DNA of 6,687 nucleotides from Reyranella sp. (GTDB lineage: Bacteria > Pseudomonadota > Alphaproteobacteria > Reyranellales > Reyranellaceae): contig JADHLS010000293.1 of the NCBI GenBank assembly GCA_016780605.1, positions 1 through 6,687 of the forward strand. Reading direction: 5' to 3'. The notes under the pieces are model-generated. The model was not told where the DNA came from and did no database searches. It saw nothing but the letters and a program-made list of their open reading frames with translations. Made by a program: the position numbers and the translations under genes. Of the stretch, positions 1-6,687 are shown one piece after another (position 1 is the first letter of the stretch; the number at the start of each line of letters is the position of its first letter).

Positions 1-283
1 GGAAGACATTTCCCTCCGTCAACACGATCCAGGACCGCTCGTCGTCGAGACCGAGGCGGCGTTTGGTTGCCAGCGGGAGCTCGACGGCATCCCCGGCGTT
101 GCGCGGCGGCGCGTGCGTGATCGGCAAGACGATGACGCGGAGATCGCCTTCGTCAGTCCGGGTCGCGAGCAGGACAGCGCACGGTCGATCCTTGGCGCCT
201 TCGTCGCGGCCGACATCCTGTTCGTCAGCCCAGAGGTAGGAGTAACGGATGACCAGGCCGGGCTGCGGCGCTGGAAGGTTCAA
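1..283 (-). CDS. PemK/MazF-family toxin, C-terminally cut by window edge
   Basis: This is probably the toxin of a type II toxin-antitoxin pair; MazF/PemK proteins are usually ribosome-associated or free mRNA endonucleases. I read 94 residues before the window ends. They begin near PQPGLVIRYSYLW, continue with the PemK/MazF-like core KDRPCAVLLA (about residues 31-40) and VLPITHAPP (52-60), and then KRRLGLDDERSWIVLTE (74-90), which I recognise from a proteobacterial PemK-like group. I chose the TTG at 283-281 because it overlaps the antitoxin stop as TTGA, has the purine-rich AGGAAGAG just before it, and no ATG or GTG is better placed. The overlap implies translational coupling, so toxin is made only after antitoxin. 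The Arg33-Pro34 pair and Thr56 fall where MazF-type active-site residues are expected, but I cannot confirm activity. The C-terminus is outside the window. Family call is fairly sure; RNA target is unknown. Confidence 0.8.
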   Translation of the reverse strand, partial: MNLPAPQPGLVIRYSYLWADEQDVGRDEGAKDRPCAVLLATRTDEGDLRVIVLPITHAPPRNAGDAVELPLATKRRLGLDDERSWIVLTEGNVF

Positions 284-543
284 CTCTTCCTGCCCTTGAG
301 CTCGTCATCGAAGGCTGCCGCTTCGGCAGGCGCCCTTGCTGCGGCGATTGCGGCCATATCCTCATCGGAAAGCTCGCCTGTGCGAAAGACCAGCCGGTCC
401 CGCCGCTTCAGTCGCTGATACTCCCGGGCCGACAGAAGCACGGTGTGCTCGCGGTCGTGCTTGGTGATCACCACTGGCTCCCGCTGTGCTTCGTCTTGAT
501 AGGCGCCGGGCGTCTTGATGAACTGGGTGGAGGTGATCTTCAT
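280..543 (-). CDS. Phd/YefM-family antitoxin paired with the PemK-like toxin
   Basis: An 87-residue antitoxin of the Phd/YefM (prevent-host-death) type. The N-terminal half, about residues 1-50, has the family pattern: MKITSTQF start, AYQDEAQREPVVITKHDRE in the middle, then VLLSAREYQRLKRRDR. In this family that part dimerises and binds the operator. The C-terminal stretch (about 51-87: acidic ELSDEDM, then an alanine-rich helix and DDELKGRKS) is expected to wrap around and neutralise the toxin. It lies directly upstream of the PemK-like toxin and overlaps it by four bases, the standard antitoxin-first order. PemK/MazF toxins classically pair with AbrB-fold MazE/PemI antitoxins, so the Phd fold here is an exchanged partner, a combination also known elsewhere. 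A sigma-70-like promoter and AATT palindromes lie immediately upstream, so autorepression by the antitoxin-toxin complex is likely. The Shine-Dalgarno sequence is weak. Confidence 0.87.
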   Translation of the reverse strand: MKITSTQFIKTPGAYQDEAQREPVVITKHDREHTVLLSAREYQRLKRRDRLVFRTGELSDEDMAAIAAARAPAEAAAFDDELKGRKS

Positions 544-551
544 ATGTGGCC

Positions 552-572
552 CGAATTCGTGTAATTCGAATT
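552..572. promoter_or_regulatory. candidate antitoxin operator (overlapping AATT palindromes)
   Basis: CGAATT (552-557) and AATTCG (563-568) form a perfect inverted repeat with a 5-bp spacer. The right arm is part of a second perfect palindrome, AATTCGAATT (563-572). The block lies between the predicted -10 box (579-584) and the antitoxin start (543), covering the likely transcription start. Phd-type antitoxins bind short palindromes in such positions, so autorepression is a reasonable inference. Confidence 0.5.
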
Positions 573-578
573 ATCCGT

Positions 579-607
579 AATATACTCTGCGCAGGTATCT
601 TTATCAA
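579..607 (-). promoter_or_regulatory. sigma-70-type promoter of the minus-strand toxin-antitoxin operon
   Basis: Read on the minus strand, TTGATA (607-602) and TATATT (584-579) are separated by exactly 17 bases. Matches to TTGACA and TATAAT are 5/6 and 5/6. Transcription would start near 571-573, about 30 bases before the antitoxin ATG at 543, inside the palindromic block at 552-572. This is the best promoter match in the window. It is inferred from sequence alone. Confidence 0.6.
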
Positions 608-634
608 GACGTGGTGCCGCTTGAATGACGATCT

Positions 635-650
635 TGACCATTACTGACCA
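635..650 (+). promoter_or_regulatory. direct repeat TGACCA in front of the second antitoxin
   Basis: TGACCA occurs at 635-640 and again at 645-650, ten bases apart, one helical turn, just upstream of the Shine-Dalgarno AGGAGA (about 655-660) of the plus-strand antitoxin. It could be an operator for that antitoxin. No convincing plus-strand -35/-10 pair was found here, and a six-base repeat could be chance. Confidence 0.2.
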
Positions 651-665
651 GCAAGGAGACGGCCC

Positions 666-920
666 ATGACTGCTGCCACTTGGACCGTCGCCGAAGCTAA
701 AGCGAGGTTGAGCGAGGTCATCAAGCGCGCTCAGTCCGGCGGGCCGCAAACGATCACCAAGAGCGGTCGCACAGTCGTGGTTATCGTCGATGCCTATGAG
801 TGGGAGCGCAAGACCCAGCGCACTGGCAACCGCGCGGAGTTCTTTGCCGCGTCGCCATTGCGCAAGTCGGGATTGAAGGTCAGGCGCAGCAAGGACCGGG
901 CGCGCAAAGTCGTCTTGTAA
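666..920 (+). CDS. Phd/YefM-family antitoxin, apparently orphaned
   Basis: An 84-residue antitoxin of the Phd/YefM family, of the type that normally precedes a PIN-domain VapC/FitB-like toxin. The N-terminal motif WTVAEAKARLSEVIKRAQ (about 6-23) and the strand ITKSGRTVVVIVDAYEWERK (about 30-49) are the DNA-binding/dimerisation part. The tail, with AEFFAASPLRKSGLKVRR (about 57-74) and a basic end, is typical of the toxin-binding segment of VapC-linked members. ATG 666 is supported by AGGAGA about six bases upstream. It points away from the other antitoxin across a 122-bp shared control region. Downstream, where the toxin should start at or overlapping the TAA, only a decayed VapC fragment remains. 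The frame itself is intact, so it may persist as a free repressor or as an anti-addiction gene against a related toxin elsewhere; that role is inference. Confidence 0.85.
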   Translation: MTAATWTVAEAKARLSEVIKRAQSGGPQTITKSGRTVVVIVDAYEWERKTQRTGNRAEFFAASPLRKSGLKVRRSKDRARKVVL

Positions 921-1030
921 GCTGCTCGATACTACGTCGTCCCCTAATGGGTGCCCCTCGACCCGACTCCGGTGTCGTCGCCTGGTTAGCGGAGGCCAAC
1001 GAGGGCCGCGTCTTCATGCTCTCTTGCCTC
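919..1030 (+). pseudogene. decayed N-terminal remnant of a VapC-type PIN-domain toxin
   Basis: Right after the antitoxin stop the DNA reads LLDTT (922-936), matching the first strand of a PIN domain with its catalytic Asp. From 947, in a frame shifted by one, it reads MGAPRPDSG then VVAWLAEANEGRVFM (to 1018), which matches the next helix and the start of strand 2 in VapC toxins. Between the two pieces lies at least one frame change. No start codon precedes LLDTT: the sequence TAAGCTGCTC would become a TAATG stop-start overlap if one T were restored, a common antitoxin-toxin junction. Only about 35-40 of an expected 130-140 residues are recognisable; the match fades by about 1030, and recO begins at 1064. 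The Asp/Glu residues further along the PIN active site are gone. This cannot encode a working toxin. The identification rests on short motifs plus the position behind a VapC-linked antitoxin. Confidence 0.62.
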
Positions 1031-1063
1031 CCGCCCGCCGCGAGAATGCGATAGACCGACTCC

Positions 1064-1780
1064 ATGGAATGGACTGACCAAGGCATCGTTCTGTCGGCGC
1101 GCCCGCACGGCGAGGGCGGGATGGTCGTGGCGCTGCTGACGTACCAGCATGGCCGCCACGCCGGCTTCGTGCCGGGCGGCGGGTCGCGCAAGGCGCGGGC
1201 GACCTGGCAGATGGGTAATCTCGTCGAGGTGAGCTGGCGGGCGCGGCTCGCCGAGCAGCTGGGCAACTATTCGGGCGAGCTGCGCGAGCCGCATGCCGCG
1301 CGCGCGCTCGACGATGCGGCGCAGCTTGCTGGGCTGAGCGCGGCCTGCGCCGTGCTCGATTCGGCGCTGCCCGAACGCGAGCCGCATCCGGCGATGTTCG
1401 ACGGCTTCTCCGCCTTGCTGAGTGCGCTCGGCCATCCCGGCTGGCCTGTGATCTATGTGCGACTGGAGCTGGGGCTTTTGCAGGAGCTGGGCTTCGGGCT
1501 CGACCTCACCAAGTGTGCGGCAACCGGCGCCACCGAAGACCTGGCCTATGTCTCGCCCAAGACCGGGCGGGCGGTGAGCCGGGAGGCGGCCGGCCCCTAC
1601 AAGGAGAAGCTGATCGAGCTGCCGGCCTTTTTGTCCACCGGCGGCCTGCCGGCGGACGATGCCGAGCTGCGCAAAGGCCTCGATTTGACGGGCTATTTCC
1701 TGGAGCGGCACGTGTTTTGGCCACACAACAAGCCCTTGCCTGCCGCGCGGGCGAGATTTATGGAAACCCTGCAACGCTAA
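1064..1780 (+). CDS. recO: DNA repair protein RecO
   Basis: RecO works in the RecFOR route of recombinational repair: it binds single-stranded DNA and SSB and helps RecR load RecA onto gapped DNA in the cytoplasm. The 238-residue product has the usual length. The start MEWTDQGIVLSARPHGEGG followed by VALLTYQHGRHAGFVPGG (about 22-39) is the N-terminal OB-fold in its alphaproteobacterial form. The helical C-terminal part contains RLELGLLQELGFGLDLTKC (about 132-150), ATEDLAYVSPKTGRAVSREA (about 155-174) and the closing YFLERHVFW. Only one Cys of the zinc-finger position is evident, as in many proteobacterial RecO proteins that lack a complete zinc site. ATG 1064 gives the canonical N-terminus, but there is no clear Shine-Dalgarno sequence. 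The VapC remnant ends shortly upstream; parC follows 50 bp downstream in the same direction. In many alphaproteobacteria recO follows era and rnc; here accessory DNA occupies that side. Confidence 0.95.
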   Translation: MEWTDQGIVLSARPHGEGGMVVALLTYQHGRHAGFVPGGGSRKARATWQMGNLVEVSWRARLAEQLGNYSGELREPHAARALDDAAQLAGLSAACAVLDSALPEREPHPAMFDGFSALLSALGHPGWPVIYVRLELGLLQELGFGLDLTKCAATGATEDLAYVSPKTGRAVSREAAGPYKEKLIELPAFLSTGGLPADDAELRKGLDLTGYFLERHVFWPHNKPLPAARARFMETLQR

Positions 1781-1830
1781 CTACAAATGGCTGTGGCATG
1801 AACCGCAGCGGATCCCCTCAGTCTCGGTAA

Positions 1831-4074
1831 ATGGCAAAACGCAGCACTAACGTCGTTCCGCTCGCGGAGGTGAGGCCGGTACAGTTCGGGCAGGCGCTCA
1901 GCGAGCGCTACCTGTCCTATGCGCTCTCCACGATCATGGCGCGCTCGCTGCCCGACGTGCGCGACGGCCTGAAGCCGGTGCATCGCCGGCTGCTCTATGC
2001 CATGCGCCAGCTGCGGCTCGATCCCAACAGCGCCTTCAAGAAAAGCGCGCGCGTGGTCGGCGACGTCATCGGCCAGTACCATCCGCACGGCGACCAATCG
2101 ATCTACGACGCGCTGGTGCGTCTCGCCCAGGATTTCGCCGCCCGCTATCCGCTGATCGAAGGGCAGGGCAACTTCGGCAACATCGACGGCGATAACCCGG
2201 CCGCCATGCGCTACACCGAGGCGCGGCTCACTGAGGTCGCCGAGGCGCTGCTGGCCGGCATCGACGAGAATGCCGTCGACTTCCGCCCGAACTACGACGG
2301 CTCGACCGAGGAGCCGATCGTGCTCCCTGGCGGCTTCCCCAACCTTCTGGCCAACGGCGCCGCCGGCATTGCCGTCGGCATGGCGACGTCGATCCCGCCG
2401 CACAATGCCGGCGAGCTCTGCGACGCGCTGCTGCATCTGATCAAGACGCCCAACGCCCGCATCGAGACCCTGGTCGATCTGGTCAAGGGGCCGGACTTTC
2501 CGACCGGCGGCATCCTGGTCGAGCCGCGCGAGTCGATCGTCGAGGCCTACAAGACCGGCCGCGGCGCCTTCCGGCTGCGCGCCAAGTGGGAGAAGGAAGA
2601 GCTGCCGCGCGGCCAGTACCGCATCATCGTCAGCGAGATCCCCTACCAGGTGCAGAAGGGCAAGCTGATCGAGCGCATCGCCGAGATCATCAACGCCAAG
2701 AAGCTGCCCATCCTCGAGGACGTTCGCGATGAATCGGCCGAGGACGTGCGCATCGTGCTCGAGCCGCGCACCGGCCAGGTGCCGGCCGAGCTCCTGATGG
2801 AGCAGCTCTTCAAGCAGACCGACCTCGAGATCCGCTTCCCGCTGAACCTCAATGTGCTGGACAAGGACAACACGCCGCGGGTGATGAACCTGCGCGAGGC
2901 GCTGCAGGCCTGGCTCGACCATCGCCGCGAGGTGCTGGTGCGGCGCTCGACGTTCCGCCTGGCCGAGATCGAGCGGCGGCTGGAGATCCTCGACGGCTAC
3001 CTGGTCGCCTATCTCAACATCGACAAGCTGATCAAGATCATCCGCGAGGAGGACGAGCCTAAGCCCAAGATGATCAAGGCCTTCAAGCTGACCGACCTGC
3101 AGGCCGAGGCCATCCTCAACATGCGGCTGCGCGCGTTGCGCCGGCTGGAAGAGTTCGAGATCAAGGGCGAGCACAAGAAGCTCACGGCCGAACGCAAGGA
3201 CCTCAAGGCGCTGTTGAAGGACGAGGCGCTGCAGTGGGGCAAGATCGGCGACGAGGTCCAGGAGACCAGGAAGAAGTTCGGCGGCAAGACCGAACTCGGC
3301 CGCCGCCGCACCGAGCTCGCCGACGCGCCCGCCGAGGTCGAGCATGCGATCGAGGATTTCGTCGAGCGCGAGCCCGTCACCGTGCTGCTCTCGGAGAAGG
3401 GCTGGATCCGCGCCGCCAAGGGCCATCTCGACGACAAGGCGGCGGGCGAGCTCAAGTACAAGGAAGGCGACGGGCCGCGGTTTGCCGTGCACGCCCAGTC
3501 GATCGACAAGATCCTGGTGTTCGGCACCAACGGCCGCTTCTACACCCTGGGCTGCGACAAGCTGCCGAGCGCGCGCGGCCATGGCGAGCCCATCCGCCTG
3601 ATGATCGAGCTCGGCAACGACCAGGACATCGTCGACCTCGCGGTGATGAAGGGCGGCCGCAAGTTCCTGGTGGCGTCGGACGCCGGCCGCGGCTTCATGG
3701 TCCCCGAGGACGAGGTCGTCGCCCAGACCAAGAACGGCAAGCAGGTGCTGAACCTCGCCGACAAGGAGAAGGCGCAGGCTTTCTCGGTCGTGCCCGACGG
3801 CGCCGATTCGATCGCGGCCCTGAGCGAGGGCCGCAAGCTCCTGATCTTCCCGCTCGAGCAGGTCCCCGAGATGGGGCGCGGTCGCGGCGTCACCTTGCAG
3901 AAGTCGAAGGCCGACCGCCTGTCCGACGCCCAGGCCTTCAAGCTCGAGGACGGCCTGCCGTGGGGCAACCGCGTGATCGCGGCGGGCGAGCTGAAGTTCT
4001 GGCGCGGCGAGCGCGCCCAGGCGGGCCGCATGCCCGAAAAGGGATGGCCCCGCGCCAAGCGCTTCAAGGATTGA
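1831..4074 (+). CDS. parC: DNA topoisomerase IV subunit A
   Basis: ParC forms the ParC2-ParE2 topoisomerase IV, which decatenates daughter chromosomes and relaxes supercoils by ATP-driven double-strand passage. The 747-residue product matches the family length. The winged-helix/breakage-reunion domain includes [20 protein letters not shown] (about 32-51), the quinolone-pocket segment [10 protein letters not shown] (84-93), and [10 protein letters not shown] with catalytic Tyr128. [17 protein letters not shown] (168-184) is the tower/breakage core. A coiled region at about 355-500 precedes the C-terminal beta-pinwheel (about 505-740). The C-terminal repeat [10 protein letters not shown] is only a degenerate GyrA-box, and the overall form favours ParC over GyrA. 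The start is fixed: an in-frame TAA at 1828-1830 lies immediately before ATG 1831. At the site of E. coli ParC Ser80 this protein has Gln89, and at Glu84 it has Asp93. parE is not in the window. uppP follows after 4 bp. Confidence 0.96.
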   Translation: MAKRSTNVVPLAEVRPVQFGQALSERYLSYALSTIMARSLPDVRDGLKPVHRRLLYAMRQLRLDPNSAFKKSARVVGDVIGQYHPHGDQSIYDALVRLAQDFAARYPLIEGQGNFGNIDGDNPAAMRYTEARLTEVAEALLAGIDENAVDFRPNYDGSTEEPIVLPGGFPNLLANGAAGIAVGMATSIPPHNAGELCDALLHLIKTPNARIETLVDLVKGPDFPTGGILVEPRESIVEAYKTGRGAFRLRAKWEKEELPRGQYRIIVSEIPYQVQKGKLIERIAEIINAKKLPILEDVRDESAEDVRIVLEPRTGQVPAELLMEQLFKQTDLEIRFPLNLNVLDKDNTPRVMNLREALQAWLDHRREVLVRRSTFRLAEIERRLEILDGYLVAYLNIDKLIKIIREEDEPKPKMIKAFKLTDLQAEAILNMRLRALRRLEEFEIKGEHKKLTAERKDLKALLKDEALQWGKIGDEVQETRKKFGGKTELGRRRTELADAPAEVEHAIEDFVEREPVTVLLSEKGWIRAAKGHLDDKAAGELKYKEGDGPRFAVHAQSIDKILVFGTNGRFYTLGCDKLPSARGHGEPIRLMIELGNDQDIVDLAVMKGGRKFLVASDAGRGFMVPEDEVVAQTKNGKQVLNLADKEKAQAFSVVPDGADSIAALSEGRKLLIFPLEQVPEMGRGRGVTLQKSKADRLSDAQAFKLEDGLPWGNRVIAAGELKFWRGERAQAGRMPEKGWPRAKRFKD

Positions 4075-4078
4075 CCCA

Positions 4079-4885
4079 ATGGACCTGACGCTGATCTGGA
4101 AGACGGTGCTGATCGGCGTCGTCGAGGGCCTGACCGAGTTCCTGCCGGTGTCCTCGACCGGGCACATCATCCTGGCCGAGGAGGTGCTGCACTTCCAGGG
4201 ACCGCCGGGCAAGGTGTTCGAGATCGTGATCCAGCTCGGCGCCATCCTCGCGGTGGTCCTGCTCTATCGCCAGAAGCTGTGGTCGACGGCGATGGGCGTG
4301 GTGCGGCGCGAGCCGGTGTCCCTGCGCTTCGCCACGGCGGTGATCATCGGCTTCCTGCCGGCCGCGGTGGTGGGCGTCGTCGCGTACAAGTACATCAAGA
4401 CGGTGCTGTTCAGCCCCTGGGTGGTGGCGATCGCGCTGATCGTCGGCGGCTTCATCATTCTCGCCGTCGAGCGCTTCGCCCAGCGGCCGCGCATGAAGTC
4501 GCTCGACGAGGTCGATCTCAAGACCGCGTTCTTCATCGGCGTCTGTCAGTGCCTGGCCATGATCCCGGGCGTGAGCCGCGCTGGCGCCACCATCATGGGC
4601 GCCCGGGCTTTGCGCGTGGATCGTGCGACGGCGGCGGAGTTCTCCTTCTTCCTCGCCATGCCGACCATGATCGGCGCTGCCGTCTATGACCTCTACAAGA
4701 ACTGGAAGGACCTCGACTGGCACGGCAGCGGCTTGATCGCGCTGGGATTCTTCACCGCCTTCGTTAGTGCTCTGTTCGTGGTCAAACCCTTCGTGCGCTT
4801 CATCAGCCGGCACGGCTTCGGCGTGTTCGCCTGGTATCGCATTGCACTCGGTGCATTGGCGCTTGCGCTATTGCTCATGCGTTGA
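4079..4885 (+). CDS. uppP: undecaprenyl-diphosphate phosphatase (UppP/BacA)
   Basis: This integral membrane enzyme hydrolyses undecaprenyl diphosphate to undecaprenyl phosphate, recycling the lipid carrier for peptidoglycan and other envelope polymers; extra copies give bacitracin tolerance. The 268-residue product has the family length and both signature motifs: EGLTEFLPVSSTGH (16-29; Glu16, Glu20, Ser26, His29 match E. coli Glu17, Glu21, Ser27, His30) and MIPGVSRAGATIMGA (161-175; Arg167 matches Arg174). Hydrophobic segments occur at roughly 5-23, 46-64, 84-103, 113-131, 150-165, 187-204, 216-236 and 248-267. A Shine-Dalgarno AAGGA (4066-4070) lies inside the 3' end of parC, eight bases before the ATG, and the two genes are 4 bp apart, so they are surely co-transcribed and possibly coupled. 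No clear terminator follows; the next gene starts 70 bp on. Confidence 0.96.
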   Translation: MDLTLIWKTVLIGVVEGLTEFLPVSSTGHIILAEEVLHFQGPPGKVFEIVIQLGAILAVVLLYRQKLWSTAMGVVRREPVSLRFATAVIIGFLPAAVVGVVAYKYIKTVLFSPWVVAIALIVGGFIILAVERFAQRPRMKSLDEVDLKTAFFIGVCQCLAMIPGVSRAGATIMGARALRVDRATAAEFSFFLAMPTMIGAAVYDLYKNWKDLDWHGSGLIALGFFTAFVSALFVVKPFVRFISRHGFGVFAWYRIALGALALALLLMR

Positions 4886-4905
4886 ACCTTCTGCCGGCCG
4901 GGGTT

Positions 4906-6687
<1,782 letters not shown>

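Noticed and set aside
113..418. Plus-strand frame across the minus-strand toxin-antitoxin pair
   Set aside because: It is antisense to two recognisable proteins and has no motif of its own.
986..1774. A 262-codon open frame on the minus strand opposite recO
   Set aside because: It mirrors recO codons, shows no family motif, and ends in the toxin remnant region. It is treated as a shadow frame.
3234..4088. Arg/Pro-rich plus-strand frame overlapping the 3' part of parC
   Set aside because: It is an out-of-frame reading of parC with highly biased composition and no domain.
1777..4245. An 822-codon open frame on the minus strand opposite parC
   Set aside because: It is antisense to an unmistakable ParC and is kept open by GC-rich codon bias. 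Its composition is Leu/Ala/Asp/Arg-rich with no recognisable domain.
4895..4905. CCGGCCGG palindrome after uppP as a terminator
   Set aside because: There is no loop-forming stem of useful length and no T tract, so an intrinsic terminator is not supported.

Overview
The window is GC-rich, gene-dense bacterial DNA. RecO, ParC (747 residues) and UppP all have alphaproteobacterial character, and two Tat-exported TRAP substrate-binding proteins sit downstream. This points to an environmental alphaproteobacterium, perhaps of the Rhodospirillales/Reyranella kind. The genus is a guess from protein style; no search was run.

Positions 1-1060 are accessory. Two toxin-antitoxin loci face away from each other across a 122-bp, relatively AT-rich control region. 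On the minus strand, a Phd/YefM-type antitoxin (543-280) overlaps by four bases a PemK/MazF-type toxin (283 to beyond position 1) that starts with TTG. A well-formed sigma-70-type promoter and overlapping AATT-rich palindromes lie in front of the antitoxin. On the plus strand, a second Phd/YefM-family antitoxin (666-920) stands alone. What follows it is a decayed fragment of a PIN-domain (VapC-type) toxin with a lost start codon, a frame change and a missing C-terminal majority, so the antitoxin looks orphaned.

Positions 1064-4885 are housekeeping, all on the plus strand: recO (recombinational repair), parC (topoisomerase IV subunit A) and uppP (undecaprenyl-diphosphate phosphatase). parC and uppP are 4 bp apart and almost certainly co-transcribed. 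The toxin remnant ends about 10 bp before recO, so the accessory block sits directly against the core operon.

Positions 4956-6687 hold two tandem, diverged copies (about three quarters identical at protein level over the shared 152 residues) of a Tat-dependent, TakP/DctP-like TRAP substrate-binding protein. The first copy carries one extra C near 5092-5093, which shifts the frame after residue 46; the rest of the frame is intact. The second copy reads through the same spot cleanly and runs off the window. A strong intrinsic terminator separates the copies. A nearly identical 19-bp element lies upstream of both and may be a duplicated promoter or operator. No TRAP permease genes are visible.

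I see no wholly new system. The most interesting points are the frameshifted TRAP gene beside its intact paralogue, the duplicated 19-bp upstream element, and the divergent pair of antitoxins in which one toxin is present and the other has decayed.
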